NCBI GenBank assembly: GCA_013289835.1
Contig: JABCZG010000009.1
Span: 102,053 to 166,052, forward strand
Direction: 5' to 3'
DNA length: 64,000 nt
Source of the DNA: Acidobacteriota bacterium
GTDB lineage: Bacteria; Acidobacteriota; Terriglobia; Acidiferrales; UBA7541
Positions 45,892-55,851 of this stretch are shown here, piece after piece. The translations under genes were made by a program, and so were the position numbers. Numbering within the stretch: position 1 is the stretch's first letter; each line of letters begins with the position of its first letter. The notes beneath the pieces are model-generated. The model was given only the letters and a program-made list of their open reading frames with translations, made no database searches and had not been told where the DNA came from.

Positions 45892-46665
45892 TCAGCCGGC
45901 GCCGCCGATGGCCGTCTCCGGGCGTTCGGTGAAAGCCGCCTTGATGTAGTCCGCGTTACTCTGTGCGATGACTTCCAGCTTGATCTCTTTCGGGCAGGCC
46001 GCTTCGCATTCGCCGATATTGCTGCAGTTGGCAAAGCCTTCCCGATTCATCTGCCGAATCATGGCCAGCGCGCGACGGTCACGTTCCGGTTGCCCCTGCG
46101 GGAGATGCGCCAGGTGCGAAATCTTCGCGCCTACGAACAACGCCGCCGCGCTGTTGGGGCACGCCGCCACGCAAGCTCCACAGCCTATGCACGCGGCCGC
46201 GTCCATCGCCAGATCCGCATCCAGTTTGCGAACGGGAATGGCGTTGCCATCGGGCGCGCTGCCGGTGGGCACGGAGATGAATCCGCCGGCGGCGATGATG
46301 CGGTCGAAGGACGACCGATTCACGGCCAGGTCTTTGATGACCGGAAACGCCGCGGCGCGCCACGGCTCGAGGTAGAGTTCGTCGCCGTCCTTGAAGTGGC
46401 GCATGTGCAACTGGCAAACCGTGGTGCCTTTGAAACCGCCGTGCGCCTTGCCGTTGATCATCATGCCGCACATGCCGCAGATGCCTTCGCGGCAATCGTG
46501 ATCGAACGCAATTGGATCCTCGCCCTTCTCGATCAGCCGCTCGTTCAGCACGTCCAGCATTTCGAGAAACGACATGTGCTCGTTCACGCCGGGAACCTCG
46601 TAGCGAAACATGCGCCCCCGGTCCTGCGCGTTTTTCTGCCGCCAGACGTGAAGTGTTAGTTTCAT
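45892..46665 (-). CDS. sdhB: Succinate dehydrogenase iron-sulfur subunit
   Basis: 257 residues. The N-terminal 2Fe-2S ferredoxin domain has [16 protein letters not shown] and a later VCQLHM. The C-terminal 4Fe-4S/3Fe-4S domain has [16 protein letters not shown] and [15 protein letters not shown]. Length and pattern fit the type-B enzyme. It follows sdhA with one base between stop and start. Confidence 0.96.
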   Translation of the reverse strand: MKLTLHVWRQKNAQDRGRMFRYEVPGVNEHMSFLEMLDVLNERLIEKGEDPIAFDHDCREGICGMCGMMINGKAHGGFKGTTVCQLHMRHFKDGDELYLEPWRAAAFPVIKDLAVNRSSFDRIIAAGGFISVPTGSAPDGNAIPVRKLDADLAMDAAACIGCGACVAACPNSAAALFVGAKISHLAHLPQGQPERDRRALAMIRQMNREGFANCSNIGECEAACPKEIKLEVIAQSNADYIKAAFTERPETAIGGAG

Positions 46666-46666
46666 A

Positions 46667-48580
46667 TTACTTGTAGCTCCGCTGCGAGGGCTTCACGTAG
46701 TTGAATGCGAGAGGTTCCTTGGTCAGCGAAGGCGGGCGTCCTTGGCCCTGGAATCCCCACGCCGCGACGTAGGAAAAGTTGGCATCGTCGCGCAACGCTT
46801 CGCCTTCGGGCGTCTGGTATTCCTCGCGAAAATGCCCGCCGCAGGATTCGTTGCGGTTCAGCGCATCGAGGCACATCAATTCGCCGAGCTCGAAGAAATC
46901 GGCCACGCGGCCGGCTTTCTCCAGCGACTGGTTGAACTCTTCGTTGGCGCCGAGCACGCGCACGTTCTTCCAGAAATCTTCGCGAAGCTCGTCAATCATG
47001 CCGATGGCTTTCTTCAAACCGGCCGCGTTGCGCGCCATGCCGCAATATTCCCACACTATTTTGCCCAGTTCGCGATGGTAAGAGTCCACTGTGCGCTTGC
47101 CGTTGGCGTTCAGAAGCTTCTGGGTGATAGCGGTCACGTTGGCCACGGCGTCTTTTGCCGCTGGAGCATCTTCGGAATACGTTTCAGACTTGGTGTTCGC
47201 CAGATAATTTCCGATGGTGTACGGAATGATGAAATAGCCGTCGGCCAGCCCCTGCATCAGCGCGCTCGCGCCCAGCCGGTTCGCCCCGTGATCGGAGAAA
47301 TTGGCTTCGCCCAGCACGAACAGCCCGGGGATCGTGGACATCAGGTTGTAATCCACCCAAAGCCCGCCCATGGTGTAGTGAATTGCGGGATAGATGCGCA
47401 TCGGCACTTCGTAGGGATTTTCGCCCGTAATGCGGTCGTACATCTCAAAGAGGTTTCCGTAGCGCTCGGCAATCTTATGCTTGCCCAGTCGCTTGATGGC
47501 ATCCGAAAAATCGAGATAGACGCCCAGCCCCGTTGGGCCCACGCCGTGGCCTGCGTCACATTCCGCCTTCGCGGCACGCGAAGCGATGTCCCGCGGAACC
47601 AGATTGCCAAAGCTCGGATAGCGGCGCTCCAGATAGTAGTCGCGCTCCCCTTCGGGAATCGAAGCCGGATTGCGCTTGTCGCCGGGCTGCTGGGGAACCC
47701 AGATGCGGCCGTCATTGCGCAGCGACTCGGACATCAGCGTCAGCTTGGACTGATAATCGCCCGCCACCGGGATGCACGTGGGGTGAATCTGCGTGTAGCA
47801 CGGATTTGCAAGCAACGCCCCACGCTTGTACGCGCGCCAAATCGCCGTGGCGTTGCAACCCTTGGCGTTCGTGGAAAGATAGTAGACGTTGCCGTACCCG
47901 CCGGTGGCAAGAACCACGGCGTCCCCGAAGTGCACATCCACCTTGCCGTCGGTAAGACTCCGCGTGACGATCCCGCGCGCCTTTCCGTCACTTACGATCA
48001 CGTCGAGCATTTCCGTACGCGGATACATCTTCACCGCGCCCAGCCCGATCTGCCGCTCCAGCGCTTGATACGCGCCGAGCAGAAGCTGCTGCCCCGTCTG
48101 GCCACGCGCGTAGAAGGTCCGCGAAACCTGCGCTCCGCCAAACGAGCGATTGTCCAGCAGCCCGCCGTACTCTCTTGCGAATGGCACGCCTTGCGCCACG
48201 CACTGGTCGATGATGTTCACACTCACTTGCGCGAGGCGGTAGACGTTGGCTTCGCGGGAGCGAAAGTCCCCGCCCTTCACCGTGTCGTAGAACAGCCGGT
48301 ACACGCTGTCGCCGTCGTTATGATAATTCTTCGCGGCGTTGATACCGCCCTGCGCGGCGATGGAATGCGCGCGCCGCGGCGAATCCTGGAAGCAGAAACA
48401 GTGCACGTTGTAGCCCAGTTCTCCGAGGCTCGCCGCAGCCGCTCCGCCCGCAAGACCTGAGCCCACCACGATAATCTTATGTTTGCGCTTGTTTGCTGGA
48501 TTGACCAGCTTCAGCCCAAACTTATGCGTTTCCCACGACTTTTCGATCGGCCCGGCGGGAGCGTTGGAGGTCAGTTCCAT
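46667..48580 (-). CDS. sdhA: Succinate dehydrogenase flavoprotein subunit
   Basis: 637 residues. FAD-binding [20 protein letters not shown], the FAD-His region in [19 protein letters not shown], and [20 protein letters not shown]. Substrate-site [20 protein letters not shown] and [12 protein letters not shown] are present. Length and order match Bacillus- or Wolinella-type succinate dehydrogenase/fumarate reductase, coupled to quinone. Confidence 0.97.
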   Translation of the reverse strand: MELTSNAPAGPIEKSWETHKFGLKLVNPANKRKHKIIVVGSGLAGGAAAASLGELGYNVHCFCFQDSPRRAHSIAAQGGINAAKNYHNDGDSVYRLFYDTVKGGDFRSREANVYRLAQVSVNIIDQCVAQGVPFAREYGGLLDNRSFGGAQVSRTFYARGQTGQQLLLGAYQALERQIGLGAVKMYPRTEMLDVIVSDGKARGIVTRSLTDGKVDVHFGDAVVLATGGYGNVYYLSTNAKGCNATAIWRAYKRGALLANPCYTQIHPTCIPVAGDYQSKLTLMSESLRNDGRIWVPQQPGDKRNPASIPEGERDYYLERRYPSFGNLVPRDIASRAAKAECDAGHGVGPTGLGVYLDFSDAIKRLGKHKIAERYGNLFEMYDRITGENPYEVPMRIYPAIHYTMGGLWVDYNLMSTIPGLFVLGEANFSDHGANRLGASALMQGLADGYFIIPYTIGNYLANTKSETYSEDAPAAKDAVANVTAITQKLLNANGKRTVDSYHRELGKIVWEYCGMARNAAGLKKAIGMIDELREDFWKNVRVLGANEEFNQSLEKAGRVADFFELGELMCLDALNRNESCGGHFREEYQTPEGEALRDDANFSYVAAWGFQGQGRPPSLTKEPLAFNYVKPSQRSYK

Positions 48581-48593
48581 TTGTCAGCCCTCT

Positions 48594-49283
48594 TCATACC
48601 GGTTTGATGAATCCGGCCAGCACCGCGACTGGAATCGAAATATTGCCCGCGGCAATCAGGATCGCCGCGACCTTGGCCAGCCGCTGCAGCCATGGCGTGT
48701 ACACCGGATGACTAAAGCCCAGCGTCTGAAACATGCTCCACAGCCCGTGATACAGGTGGTAGCACAACATAATCATGGCCACGATGTAGAACAGCGAAAC
48801 CGGCCAGAACTGGAAGCCGTAAACCACGTTGTTGTACACGTTGTGCTTGTCGAACGGCCCGCCTGGATGCACCACGCCAAACGTAAAATGCAGCAGGTGG
48901 TAAATCACGAACGCCAGCACGATCGGCCCGCTCCACATCATGGTGCGCGAAGCGTATGTGGAATGCGTGTTGCTCTTTTTCACGTAGGGAATCGGCCGCG
49001 CGGCCCGCTGCAGCCGCCACAGCGCGAACGAAGCCCAGATATGCAGGCACACCGATATCAGCAGCGTGATGCGTGCACCCCACAGCAGCACCGGCACGCT
49101 ACGCAGCGTCTCCGCGTAATGATTGATTTTTTCCGGCGACTCAAAGATTTGCAGATTCCCAAGCAGATGCGCGATCACGAAGCCGAACAGGAGTACTCCC
49201 GTCACTGCCATCACGGCCTTTTTCCCGACGCTCGTTTCCCAAAAGCGCAGCTCGTCCAGCGGCAGATTAGCGGTAGCGCTCAT
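48594..49283 (-). CDS. sdhC: Succinate dehydrogenase cytochrome b subunit (type B)
   Basis: 229 residues from the ATG at 49283 (MSATANLPLDELRFWETSVG); the longer frame to 49331 is not needed. Five hydrophobic helices and His residues in helices (FVIAHLLGNL, CLHIWASFAL, VIYHLLHFTFG, MLCYHLYHGLW) fit the diheme type-B membrane anchor. Gene order sdhC-A-B. Confidence 0.93.
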   Translation of the reverse strand: MSATANLPLDELRFWETSVGKKAVMAVTGVLLFGFVIAHLLGNLQIFESPEKINHYAETLRSVPVLLWGARITLLISVCLHIWASFALWRLQRAARPIPYVKKSNTHSTYASRTMMWSGPIVLAFVIYHLLHFTFGVVHPGGPFDKHNVYNNVVYGFQFWPVSLFYIVAMIMLCYHLYHGLWSMFQTLGFSHPVYTPWLQRLAKVAAILIAAGNISIPVAVLAGFIKPV

Positions 49284-49459
49284 CCGTGACACCGCCTTTT
49301 CCGGCGGGAAAATGTCGGATTCAAAAAACAATCAGTGATGTGAGGAAGAAAAACCGCGTCAGGCCGGGTTGCCGTGGAGGACATGCCCTCTCCGCCGCGG
49401 AGTCCCTCTCCTTTCGCACAGCGCAAACGGGAGAAGCACTGAGGTATCGCGGCACATTC

Positions 49460-49488
49460 AGTATAGGCACGTGCGTTTGTGGATGCAA
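49460..49488 (-). promoter_or_regulatory. Candidate promoter of sdhCAB
   Basis: Minus strand TTGCAT (49488-49483) and TATACT (49465-49460), spacing 17. It implies a leader of about 170 bases before the sdhC start. The 350-base space between sdhC and the GAF gene holds no other gene that I can see. Confidence 0.6.
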
Positions 49489-49633
49489 GTTGCGCGGTTT
49501 TTCCCGTGAGCACAAACGATTTGAATACTTCTTGCCGAGTACGGTCTTGGGCGCGACAATTTCATCTTGACGGATGGGATTCGCCAGCCTCTACTCCTTC
49601 CTGGACGCGTCCCTCATAACCAAGAAAACCGCA

Positions 49634-50173
49634 ATGAGCACGACGCTAAGCCTCGTCTCGGAACTGGAACGCATCGCCGACGCCTTGAGCGAACATTCCG
49701 GCCCCGCGCCAGAAGTGTCGCTGCCTTTGGTGGCGGAAAAAATCGCCAAAAGCCTCGGGGTCCGAACCGACGAGGTTGCCATCCTGGGAGTTTCCCGGCG
49801 CTGGCGCCACTTGCACTTCCTGGTGCCGGAAGCTCTCAAAAATGTCGGTTTTATCCCGCTCTCGAGCAACTCCGCGCTCGCGGCTCGCACCGCGCGGGAC
49901 AATCGCGCCGACATCGCGAACAATTTCATCGTTGCGCGCCACGCCACCGTATTTGAAAGCGTAAGAATCACCGGCGACACCACCGAGGCTATTCAAAAAA
50001 TAATGAGCGCCCCCATTTGCGCGGATGGAAAGGTCGTCGGCGTCATTCAAGTCAGCCGCAAAGGGTCCGATCCCGACACCGCGGGCCCCGATTTTCTATC
50101 CGACGATCTCGCCAAGGTCCAGGCCTTGTGCAAGCCCCTCGGCAAACTTTTGCTGCGCCTCATCCCGGAGTGA
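49634..50173 (+). CDS. GAF-domain protein
   Basis: 179 residues from the ATG at 49634 (MSTTLSLVSELERIADAL); an in-frame ATG at 49574 gives 199 residues. One GAF-like fold: AEKIAKSLGVRTDEVAILGV, FLVPEALKNVGFIPLSSNSA, IMSAPICADGKVVGVIQVSRK and a final helix. No output domain, so probably a small sensor or an enzyme-regulating module. It is divergent from sdhCAB. Confidence 0.78.
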   Translation: MSTTLSLVSELERIADALSEHSGPAPEVSLPLVAEKIAKSLGVRTDEVAILGVSRRWRHLHFLVPEALKNVGFIPLSSNSALAARTARDNRADIANNFIVARHATVFESVRITGDTTEAIQKIMSAPICADGKVVGVIQVSRKGSDPDTAGPDFLSDDLAKVQALCKPLGKLLLRLIPE

Positions 50174-50334
50174 TCCGCCCTTTTCCCGGAGCTCTCATCT
50201 CGCATTCACATTTGGGCGCAACCTCCCTCGCGAGGCCGTGATTTAAATTGACACTGCAATACCTTCTTGTTACTTTTCCACAGCGGGATTTTTTCGCGCT
50301 CACCCTACACACGGAGGCACGGCCAACCGGCACC

Positions 50335-50892
50335 ATGGCGTTCGTCGCTAAGAAAATATTCCTCACCAAAGGCGTCGGTAAACATCGCGAAAGGCTTTCC
50401 AGTTTTGAGCTTGCCCTGCGAAATGCAGGAATCGCCGCATGCAATATCGTCCGCGTCTCCTCGATTTTTCCTCCCAACTGTAAATTGATTTCCCGCAGCG
50501 AAGGGCTGAAGCACATTAAGCCCGGGCAGGTGGCCTTCACGGTCATCAGCGAAAATTCCACCAAGGAAGCTCACCGGCTCATTGCCGCCAGCATCGGCTT
50601 GGCGCTGCCCAGCGACAAGACCATGTACGGCTACTTGTCCGAGCATCATTCCTTCGGCGAAACGGAAGAAGTCGCCGGCGAATACGCGGAAGAGCTCGCC
50701 GCCGAAATGCTGGCCACAACGCTGAATGTGGAATTTGATCCCGACCTGAGCTTCGACGAAAAAAAAGAAGTCTACCGCATCTCCAACAAAATCGTCCGCA
50801 CCATGAACGTCACCCAATCCGCCGTCGGCGACAAGCGCGGCCTCTGGACCACGGTCCTGGGCGCCGCCATTCTCATCGGCGAAGACGACTAA
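50335..50892 (+). CDS. pdaD: Pyruvoyl-dependent arginine decarboxylase
   Basis: Converts arginine to agmatine using a pyruvoyl group made by self-cleavage. 185 residues from the ATG at 50335 ([20 protein letters not shown]); the frame extends to 50248 but the family starts here. The cleavage site is Ser42-Ser43 in [13 protein letters not shown], and the later [15 protein letters not shown] and [20 protein letters not shown] are family blocks. It supplies agmatine for the agmatine deiminase encoded at 54.7 kb. Confidence 0.94.
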   Translation: MAFVAKKIFLTKGVGKHRERLSSFELALRNAGIAACNIVRVSSIFPPNCKLISRSEGLKHIKPGQVAFTVISENSTKEAHRLIAASIGLALPSDKTMYGYLSEHHSFGETEEVAGEYAEELAAEMLATTLNVEFDPDLSFDEKKEVYRISNKIVRTMNVTQSAVGDKRGLWTTVLGAAILIGEDD

Positions 50893-50926
50893 AGCTCTTG
50901 ACTGGCTCGTTCCAGGGAGGCTTTCT

Positions 50927-51817
50927 ATGAAAGTCATTCGCGGATTGTTGGGTCTCGCGGCAGTTTTTTCCCTGCTTGCCGTTTCCGGCCATGCTGTCGC
51001 AAAGGATCGCGTCACGATTCTCTACGACGCGTTTTCCGATAACAAAGCTGTCACCAAAGACTGGGGGTTTTCCGCTCTCGTTGAGCATGACGGGAAGCGC
51101 ATCCTCTTCGACACGGGAAACAACCCCGAAACACTCGAGCACAACGTCAAAGCTCTCAGCGTTGACCTTACCAAGCTCGACTTCGTCGTCATTTCTCACC
51201 GCCACAGCGACCATGCGGCCGGCCTAAGGTATCTGCTCAAGGTAAATCCTACTGTTCCCATCTACGTGCCTAGCGAAGCCTCGGGCATGTTCGGCGGCCG
51301 TTTTCCAGCTGCCTTTTTCCGCGCCGCCCCATCTTTGCCGGCGAAAATGAGGTACTTCGATGGGATTTATCCGGAAGGTTTGCCTTCCGGGAAGGTATTC
51401 GACGGAGGAAATTTCATTCTTGTGGAAAAGCTGACCGAGGTATCGCCCGGCATCTACCTCGTGGCCACAGTCTCGAACTATCCCGGCACCCTCGAATTGC
51501 ATGAATTGGCTCTTGCGCTGAAGACTCCACTTGGTCTCACGATCGTGGTTGGCTGCTCACATACCGGAATCGAGGAGATCTTACAGGCAGCCTCCGCTGT
51601 CGACCCGCACGTGCATTTTCTTGCTGGTGGTTTTCATCTCATTACCATGCCTGAACCCGAGATTGACCGGATCGTGGACAACCTGAAGAACAAATGGAAA
51701 CTCGAAAAAGTCGCCGCCGGCCACTGCACCGGCGAGCCTGCGTTTCTGCGCCTGCAAAAAGCTTTCGGCGATGATTATCTTTACGCAGGAGCCGGCACGC
51801 GAATCGAAATACCCTAG
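50927..51817 (+). CDS. Exported MBL-fold metallohydrolase
   Basis: 296 residues with a signal peptide (LLGLAAVFSLLAVSGHAVAK). MBL metal motif HRHSDH (in VVISHRHSDHAAGLRYLL), later GCSHTGIEEIL and GGFHL, and a C-terminal GHCTGEPAF. This pattern is like the group of periplasmic or archaeal MBL proteins related to dihydropteroate-type synthases. Substrate unknown. Confidence 0.88.
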   Translation: MKVIRGLLGLAAVFSLLAVSGHAVAKDRVTILYDAFSDNKAVTKDWGFSALVEHDGKRILFDTGNNPETLEHNVKALSVDLTKLDFVVISHRHSDHAAGLRYLLKVNPTVPIYVPSEASGMFGGRFPAAFFRAAPSLPAKMRYFDGIYPEGLPSGKVFDGGNFILVEKLTEVSPGIYLVATVSNYPGTLELHELALALKTPLGLTIVVGCSHTGIEEILQAASAVDPHVHFLAGGFHLITMPEPEIDRIVDNLKNKWKLEKVAAGHCTGEPAFLRLQKAFGDDYLYAGAGTRIEIP

Positions 51818-51823
51818 ATAAGT

Positions 51824-52462
51824 CTAAGTGTCCAGGTCATAAGCCGTCTTCAGCCACTTCTTTACTTCGTCATCAATCTGATCCGCCGCCGTAATTTCAA
51901 TGCGATGCGTGATGCGATCCTTTTTCGCCAGCCCGCCCGTATCAATCAGCCGCTTCGGCAACTTCCCTTTGTAATATGTCAAAGCAAACCCGAGATCGAT
52001 CCGCGAATTCGTCGTCGGCTTGATCTGCGCGAACACGTGCTCTCGGTAAAGCGGCACGATTGTCCTGCACGGGCAGGCTTTCACGTCACCGCCGATCGAC
52101 TTGCCGAGGTTTAGCAACTCTTCATAAAGAGGCCGCAACTTTCCTTTCGGCCCCACATACTGCTCCTCCACGTACCGGACCGCGTTCTTCAAATACAATC
52201 CGGGCGTGTCTAAATCCCCGCCCTTCCCTTCCGCGCGCTCCGCGATCCACCCCGCGTCCCTCGTTCCTACTTTGTGCTTCGCTATCAGCCAGTCGCGCCG
52301 CGACTTTTCATCCTTGGGCCCATCCTTCTTCACCAGCACGATCCACTCTTCCAGCGCGCGTCCCGTTTCATCCTTCAATTTCGCCATCGACTTCTGCACC
52401 ATCGCCACACTCGGGTGCACTCCATACAGCGATTCGCCTTTCGCAAGGCTCGCCTTTGGCAT
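51824..52462 (-). CDS. DUF4287/DUF5655 domain protein
   Basis: 212 residues. N-terminal part (VQKSMAKLKDETGRALEEWI then KSRRDWLIAKHKVGTRDAGW) is like DUF4287. The C-terminal part (LYEELLNLGKSIGGDVKACP, IKPTTNSRIDLGFALTYY, RITHRIEITAADQIDDEVKK WL) is like DUF5655. Function is not known in the family; a DNA- or nucleotide-related role has been suggested by fold only. Confidence 0.82.
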   Translation of the reverse strand: MPKASLAKGESLYGVHPSVAMVQKSMAKLKDETGRALEEWIVLVKKDGPKDEKSRRDWLIAKHKVGTRDAGWIAERAEGKGGDLDTPGLYLKNAVRYVEEQYVGPKGKLRPLYEELLNLGKSIGGDVKACPCRTIVPLYREHVFAQIKPTTNSRIDLGFALTYYKGKLPKRLIDTGGLAKKDRITHRIEITAADQIDDEVKKWLKTAYDLDT

Positions 52463-52477
52463 TTCTTCACCTCCCGA

Positions 52478-53590
52478 TCAACTCTTGCGATTCGGAACCC
52501 CATTCGACCTCTTGGCTCTTTTCTTCTTTTTGAAGTATCCGATGCGCTCTAGTACCGCCCTTACGATCAAGGGCAGCGCTACTGTCGCGTCATCGAAGAC
52601 CTCCGCAAACCGCCCGCCTTCTTCCGGCGGCACGAATTTGCCCCAGGAAACCGCTTCCGTGTAGGTGCTCCCGCTCAATCCGCCCCAATGCACCGGCTCC
52701 GGGCAAATGCGCACGCCATAGTTATAGCGCTTCAACGGAATCTTTTTGTAGCCGCGCCGTGCCAGCAATTCCGCATACACGCCGAATTGCTGCGACCAAT
52801 TGCGCGGTACTCCTCCGCCGATCGTAAAAATCCCCATGCGCCGGGTGGCCAGCATGGTGTCTGCAAATTTTTCAAAATCCAGGAATGGATCGAAGCGCAG
52901 CAGCGGGCGCTTATCCCTTTGCCGGGCAATCTTGTGCAGCGCAAAATCGATGCCCAGCTCCGAGTCGCTGAATGCGGGAACAAATATAGGAACATTGTGC
53001 TCGAAAGCGGACTTCAGAATTCCTCGCCCCTGCGAGGTCTTGTGTAGGTACTCGCCGATCTTCCGGTGGATCTTCCAACTGCACGCCGTGTCTTCCGCGT
53101 CCCAAGCCGTGAAAATGTGATCCATCACTTCTTCGACATGATCGAGATTCGTTTCCGGCTCGAGCGAATCGTATACACGGTTGTATCCGGCGTGGAACAG
53201 TTGCTTGTCATCCATGTCGGGGTTGTAGCGGAAATGCGAGTAACCCGTCGCTTCCACCAGTCCATGCGCCATCAGCGCGCCGGTCGAGACGATAGCCTTA
53301 ACGATCCCCGATTCAATCAAATCGCAAAAAACCAGTCCCATTTTGCCGACCGTCAGGGCGCCTGAAAGGGTCATCACCACAAAACAATCCTTGTCGCGCG
53401 CCATTTGCTCGAAAACATCCGCGGCGTCGCCGATTTGCCGCCCCGTAAACGCCGTGTCACCCATGGCGCGGACCAGTTCATCCACGGTGCGGCACTTGGA
53501 CAAGTCCAGCGGAAACATCGGCCGGAGCTTGTCTTTCACCGGATCGTGGAGCACTCTCCCGGTCACAGTTTTCTCTCGCTGCTTCGCCAT
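52478..53590 (-). CDS. Deoxyhypusine-synthase-like polyamine enzyme
   Basis: 370 residues. NAD-dependent aminobutyl-transfer fold: VMTLSGALTVGKMGLVFCDL, IVSTGALMAHGLVEATGYSH, FTIGGGVPRNWSQQF, and the catalytic Lys318 in YTEAVSWGKFVPPE. In bacteria lacking eIF5A such proteins usually make homospermidine or a related polyamine. It stands next to agmatine pathway genes. Which polyamine is made cannot be told. Confidence 0.9.
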   Translation of the reverse strand: MAKQREKTVTGRVLHDPVKDKLRPMFPLDLSKCRTVDELVRAMGDTAFTGRQIGDAADVFEQMARDKDCFVVMTLSGALTVGKMGLVFCDLIESGIVKAIVSTGALMAHGLVEATGYSHFRYNPDMDDKQLFHAGYNRVYDSLEPETNLDHVEEVMDHIFTAWDAEDTACSWKIHRKIGEYLHKTSQGRGILKSAFEHNVPIFVPAFSDSELGIDFALHKIARQRDKRPLLRFDPFLDFEKFADTMLATRRMGIFTIGGGVPRNWSQQFGVYAELLARRGYKKIPLKRYNYGVRICPEPVHWGGLSGSTYTEAVSWGKFVPPEEGGRFAEVFDDATVALPLIVRAVLERIGYFKKKKRAKRSNGVPNRKS

Positions 53591-53752
53591 TGCTTCTCCC
53601 CGACTTGAAGATGAATCAGTTGCGACAAATAAAATAACGCGGTGTGAATAAACGCTGACTCTTATCGCTGATTGATATTACAAACGCCACGGAAAAGATA
53701 CTACAAAACGCGCCTAAATATTTTCTTTCCTGCTCATGCTAAACTAAATTTC

Positions 53753-54646
53753 ATGGCAGACAAATTTACAATCGGGCTCGTGCAGATGAAATGCACGACG
53801 AACGCGGATGAAAATCTGACGCGCGCGATCGAGAAGATTCGCGAAGCCGCCGCACGCGGCGCGCAAATCATTGCGCTGCATGAACTTTTTCACGGCGAAT
53901 ATTTCTGCCGCACCGAAGATGCCGAACTTTTCAACCTCGCGGAACCCGTCCCAGGCCCTACTACGGACAAACTCGCGGAGATCGCCAAGGAAAGGAAGGT
54001 CACGCTGGTTGTCTCGCTATTCGAACGCCGCGCCCCCGGCGTGTATCACAATTCCTGCGCGGTTCTGGATGCCGACGGATCGTTCCTGGGGAAATATCGC
54101 AAGATGCACATCCCCGACGATCCCCTTTACTACGAGAAGTTTTATTTCACTCCAGGCGATCTCGGCTTCCCGAATTTCGACACCCGCTACGCCCGCGTGG
54201 GCATACAAATTTGCTGGGACCAGTGGTATCCCGAAGGCTCTCGCGTGACCGCCCTGAGCGGCGCAAACGTGATTTTCTATCCCACCAGCATCGGCTGGCA
54301 TCCTCACGAAAAAGCGCAATTCGGCGCCGCGCAGCTTGACGCCTGGAAAACCATCCAGCGAGGCCACGCCATCGCCAACGGCATCTACGCCGCCGTCATC
54401 AATCGCGTCGGATTCGAAGGCAAACCCGAAAAAGGCGATCCCGGATTGGAATTCTGGGGCAATTCGTTCGTCGCCGACCCCTTCGGCCAAGTCGTCTCTG
54501 AAGCATCTAATGACAAAGAGGAAATCCTCGTCGTCGAATGCGACCCCGCCAAAAGCGAGGAAACCCGCCGCAACTGGCCCTTCCTCCGCGACCGCCGCAT
54601 CGACGCCTACGCTCCAATCCTCAACCGCTGGCTCGATAAGGAGTAG
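53753..54646 (+). CDS. aguB: N-carbamoylputrescine amidase
   Basis: Nitrilase-superfamily enzyme hydrolysing N-carbamoylputrescine to putrescine. 297 residues from the ATG at 53753. The catalytic triad is Glu44 (ALHELFHGEY), Lys117 (GKYRKMHIPDD) and Cys154 (VGIQICWDQWYPE). It is divergent from the deoxyhypusine-synthase-like gene, sharing a 162-base promoter region, and precedes agmatine deiminase. Confidence 0.94.
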   Translation: MADKFTIGLVQMKCTTNADENLTRAIEKIREAAARGAQIIALHELFHGEYFCRTEDAELFNLAEPVPGPTTDKLAEIAKERKVTLVVSLFERRAPGVYHNSCAVLDADGSFLGKYRKMHIPDDPLYYEKFYFTPGDLGFPNFDTRYARVGIQICWDQWYPEGSRVTALSGANVIFYPTSIGWHPHEKAQFGAAQLDAWKTIQRGHAIANGIYAAVINRVGFEGKPEKGDPGLEFWGNSFVADPFGQVVSEASNDKEEILVVECDPAKSEETRRNWPFLRDRRIDAYAPILNRWLDKE

Positions 54647-54648
54647 TG

Positions 54649-54696
54649 CGCTCTTCTCTGTGTCCTCTGCGATCTCTGTGTTAGATTCTTTTCCCC
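54649..54696 (+). repeat. Dispersed CTCTGTG-type repeat, copy 8
   Basis: cgctcttctctgtgtcctct, then gcgatctctgtgttagattc and ttttcccc, filling the aguB-aguA gap and ending next to the aguA start. Confidence 0.8.
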
Positions 54697-54697
54697 G

Positions 54698-55771
54698 ATG
54701 AAGCCGCCACCGCAATCGAAAACGCCGCACTCTCTCGGCTTCCACATGCCCGCCGAATGGGAGCGCCACGAAGCCACCTGGCTCGGCTGGCCCCACGAAG
54801 TAACCGACTGGCCCGGAAAATTTGCCACAATCCCCTGGGCCTTCGCCGAGATCGTCCGCCACTTGTCAGCCGTCGAGCAGGTCAATCTTCTCGTTGAAAA
54901 TCGCGAAGCCGAGTCGCGCGTGCGGCAAATCTTGAAAAAGTCCGGCGTCAATCTCGCCGCCGTCGAATTCTTCAGCGTGCCTACCGATCGTGGATGGATG
55001 CGCGACTCCGGCCCTATCTGCGTTCGAAACGATTCGGGCGAGGTCGCCTTCAACCATTTCCTCTTCAACGGCTGGGCGAAGTACTCGAACCACAAAAAAG
55101 ATTTCGTCGCCGTGACGAAAGTGAATCAGAGATTGAAACGTCGAGTATGGCAGCCCATGCGTAATGGCCGTCGCGTTGTTCTCGAAGGCGGCAGCATTGA
55201 CGTAAATGGCCGAGGCACGCTTTTGACCACCGAAGAATGTCTCTGCAGCGCAATCCAGGAACGAAACCCGGGGTTTACAAAAGAGGATTACGCGCAAGTC
55301 TTTCGCGAATATTTGGGCGTGACCAATGTGCTTTGGCTCAAGAACGGAATCGCTGGGGATGACACGCACGGCCACGTCGACGATTTGACGCGCTTCGTCA
55401 ATCCCTCGGCAGTCGTGACGATTGTCGAGAATGATCCCAAAGATCCCAACTATGCGCCGCTTCAGGAAAATCTTGCGCTGCTCAACACGATGAAAGATCA
55501 GGACGGCCGCGCGCTGCGCGTGGAAACGCTGCCGCTGCCCGCACCCATCTATTTTGATGGCCAGCGGTTGCCTGCAAGTTATGCAAATTTTTATATCGCA
55601 AACAAAATCGTGCTGATGCCAACGTTTAACGATCCGAACGATCGCGTGGCCCTGAACAGTCTCGCGAACATGTTTCCGGATCGCCAGGTCGTAGGAATTG
55701 CGTGCCGCGATCTCGTGCTCGGACTCGGGACGCTCCACTGCCTGACGCAGCAACAGCCGGCTGCGCAATAG
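54698..55771 (+). CDS. aguA: Agmatine deiminase
   Basis: Hydrolyses agmatine to N-carbamoylputrescine, the substrate of the preceding enzyme. 357 residues. Blocks: PAEWERHEATWLGWPHEVTD, VPTDRGWMRDSGPICVRND, VLEGGSIDVNGRGTLLTTEE, DDTHGHVDDLTRFVNP, and the catalytic Cys near the C-terminus (GLGTLHCLTQQQP). The pathway arginine-agmatine-carbamoylputrescine-putrescine is thus complete in this window. Confidence 0.96.
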   Translation: MKPPPQSKTPHSLGFHMPAEWERHEATWLGWPHEVTDWPGKFATIPWAFAEIVRHLSAVEQVNLLVENREAESRVRQILKKSGVNLAAVEFFSVPTDRGWMRDSGPICVRNDSGEVAFNHFLFNGWAKYSNHKKDFVAVTKVNQRLKRRVWQPMRNGRRVVLEGGSIDVNGRGTLLTTEECLCSAIQERNPGFTKEDYAQVFREYLGVTNVLWLKNGIAGDDTHGHVDDLTRFVNPSAVVTIVENDPKDPNYAPLQENLALLNTMKDQDGRALRVETLPLPAPIYFDGQRLPASYANFYIANKIVLMPTFNDPNDRVALNSLANMFPDRQVVGIACRDLVLGLGTLHCLTQQQPAAQ

Positions 55772-55851
55772 AGCAGGCTTTGATTCGAATTTTTCATTCT
55801 CTTGCCGCAGCCTCCAATTCGGATACAATCGGTGTCCCATTAGGAGGTGCA

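Noticed and set aside
45655..46659. 334-residue frame opposite sdhB
   Set aside because: The sdhB Cys clusters are on the other strand and the reading is unlike any protein.
46742..48460. Long + strand frame of 572 residues opposite sdhA
   Set aside because: It mirrors the sdhA coding sequence, has no family motif, and is rich in Arg/His as expected of an antisense frame.
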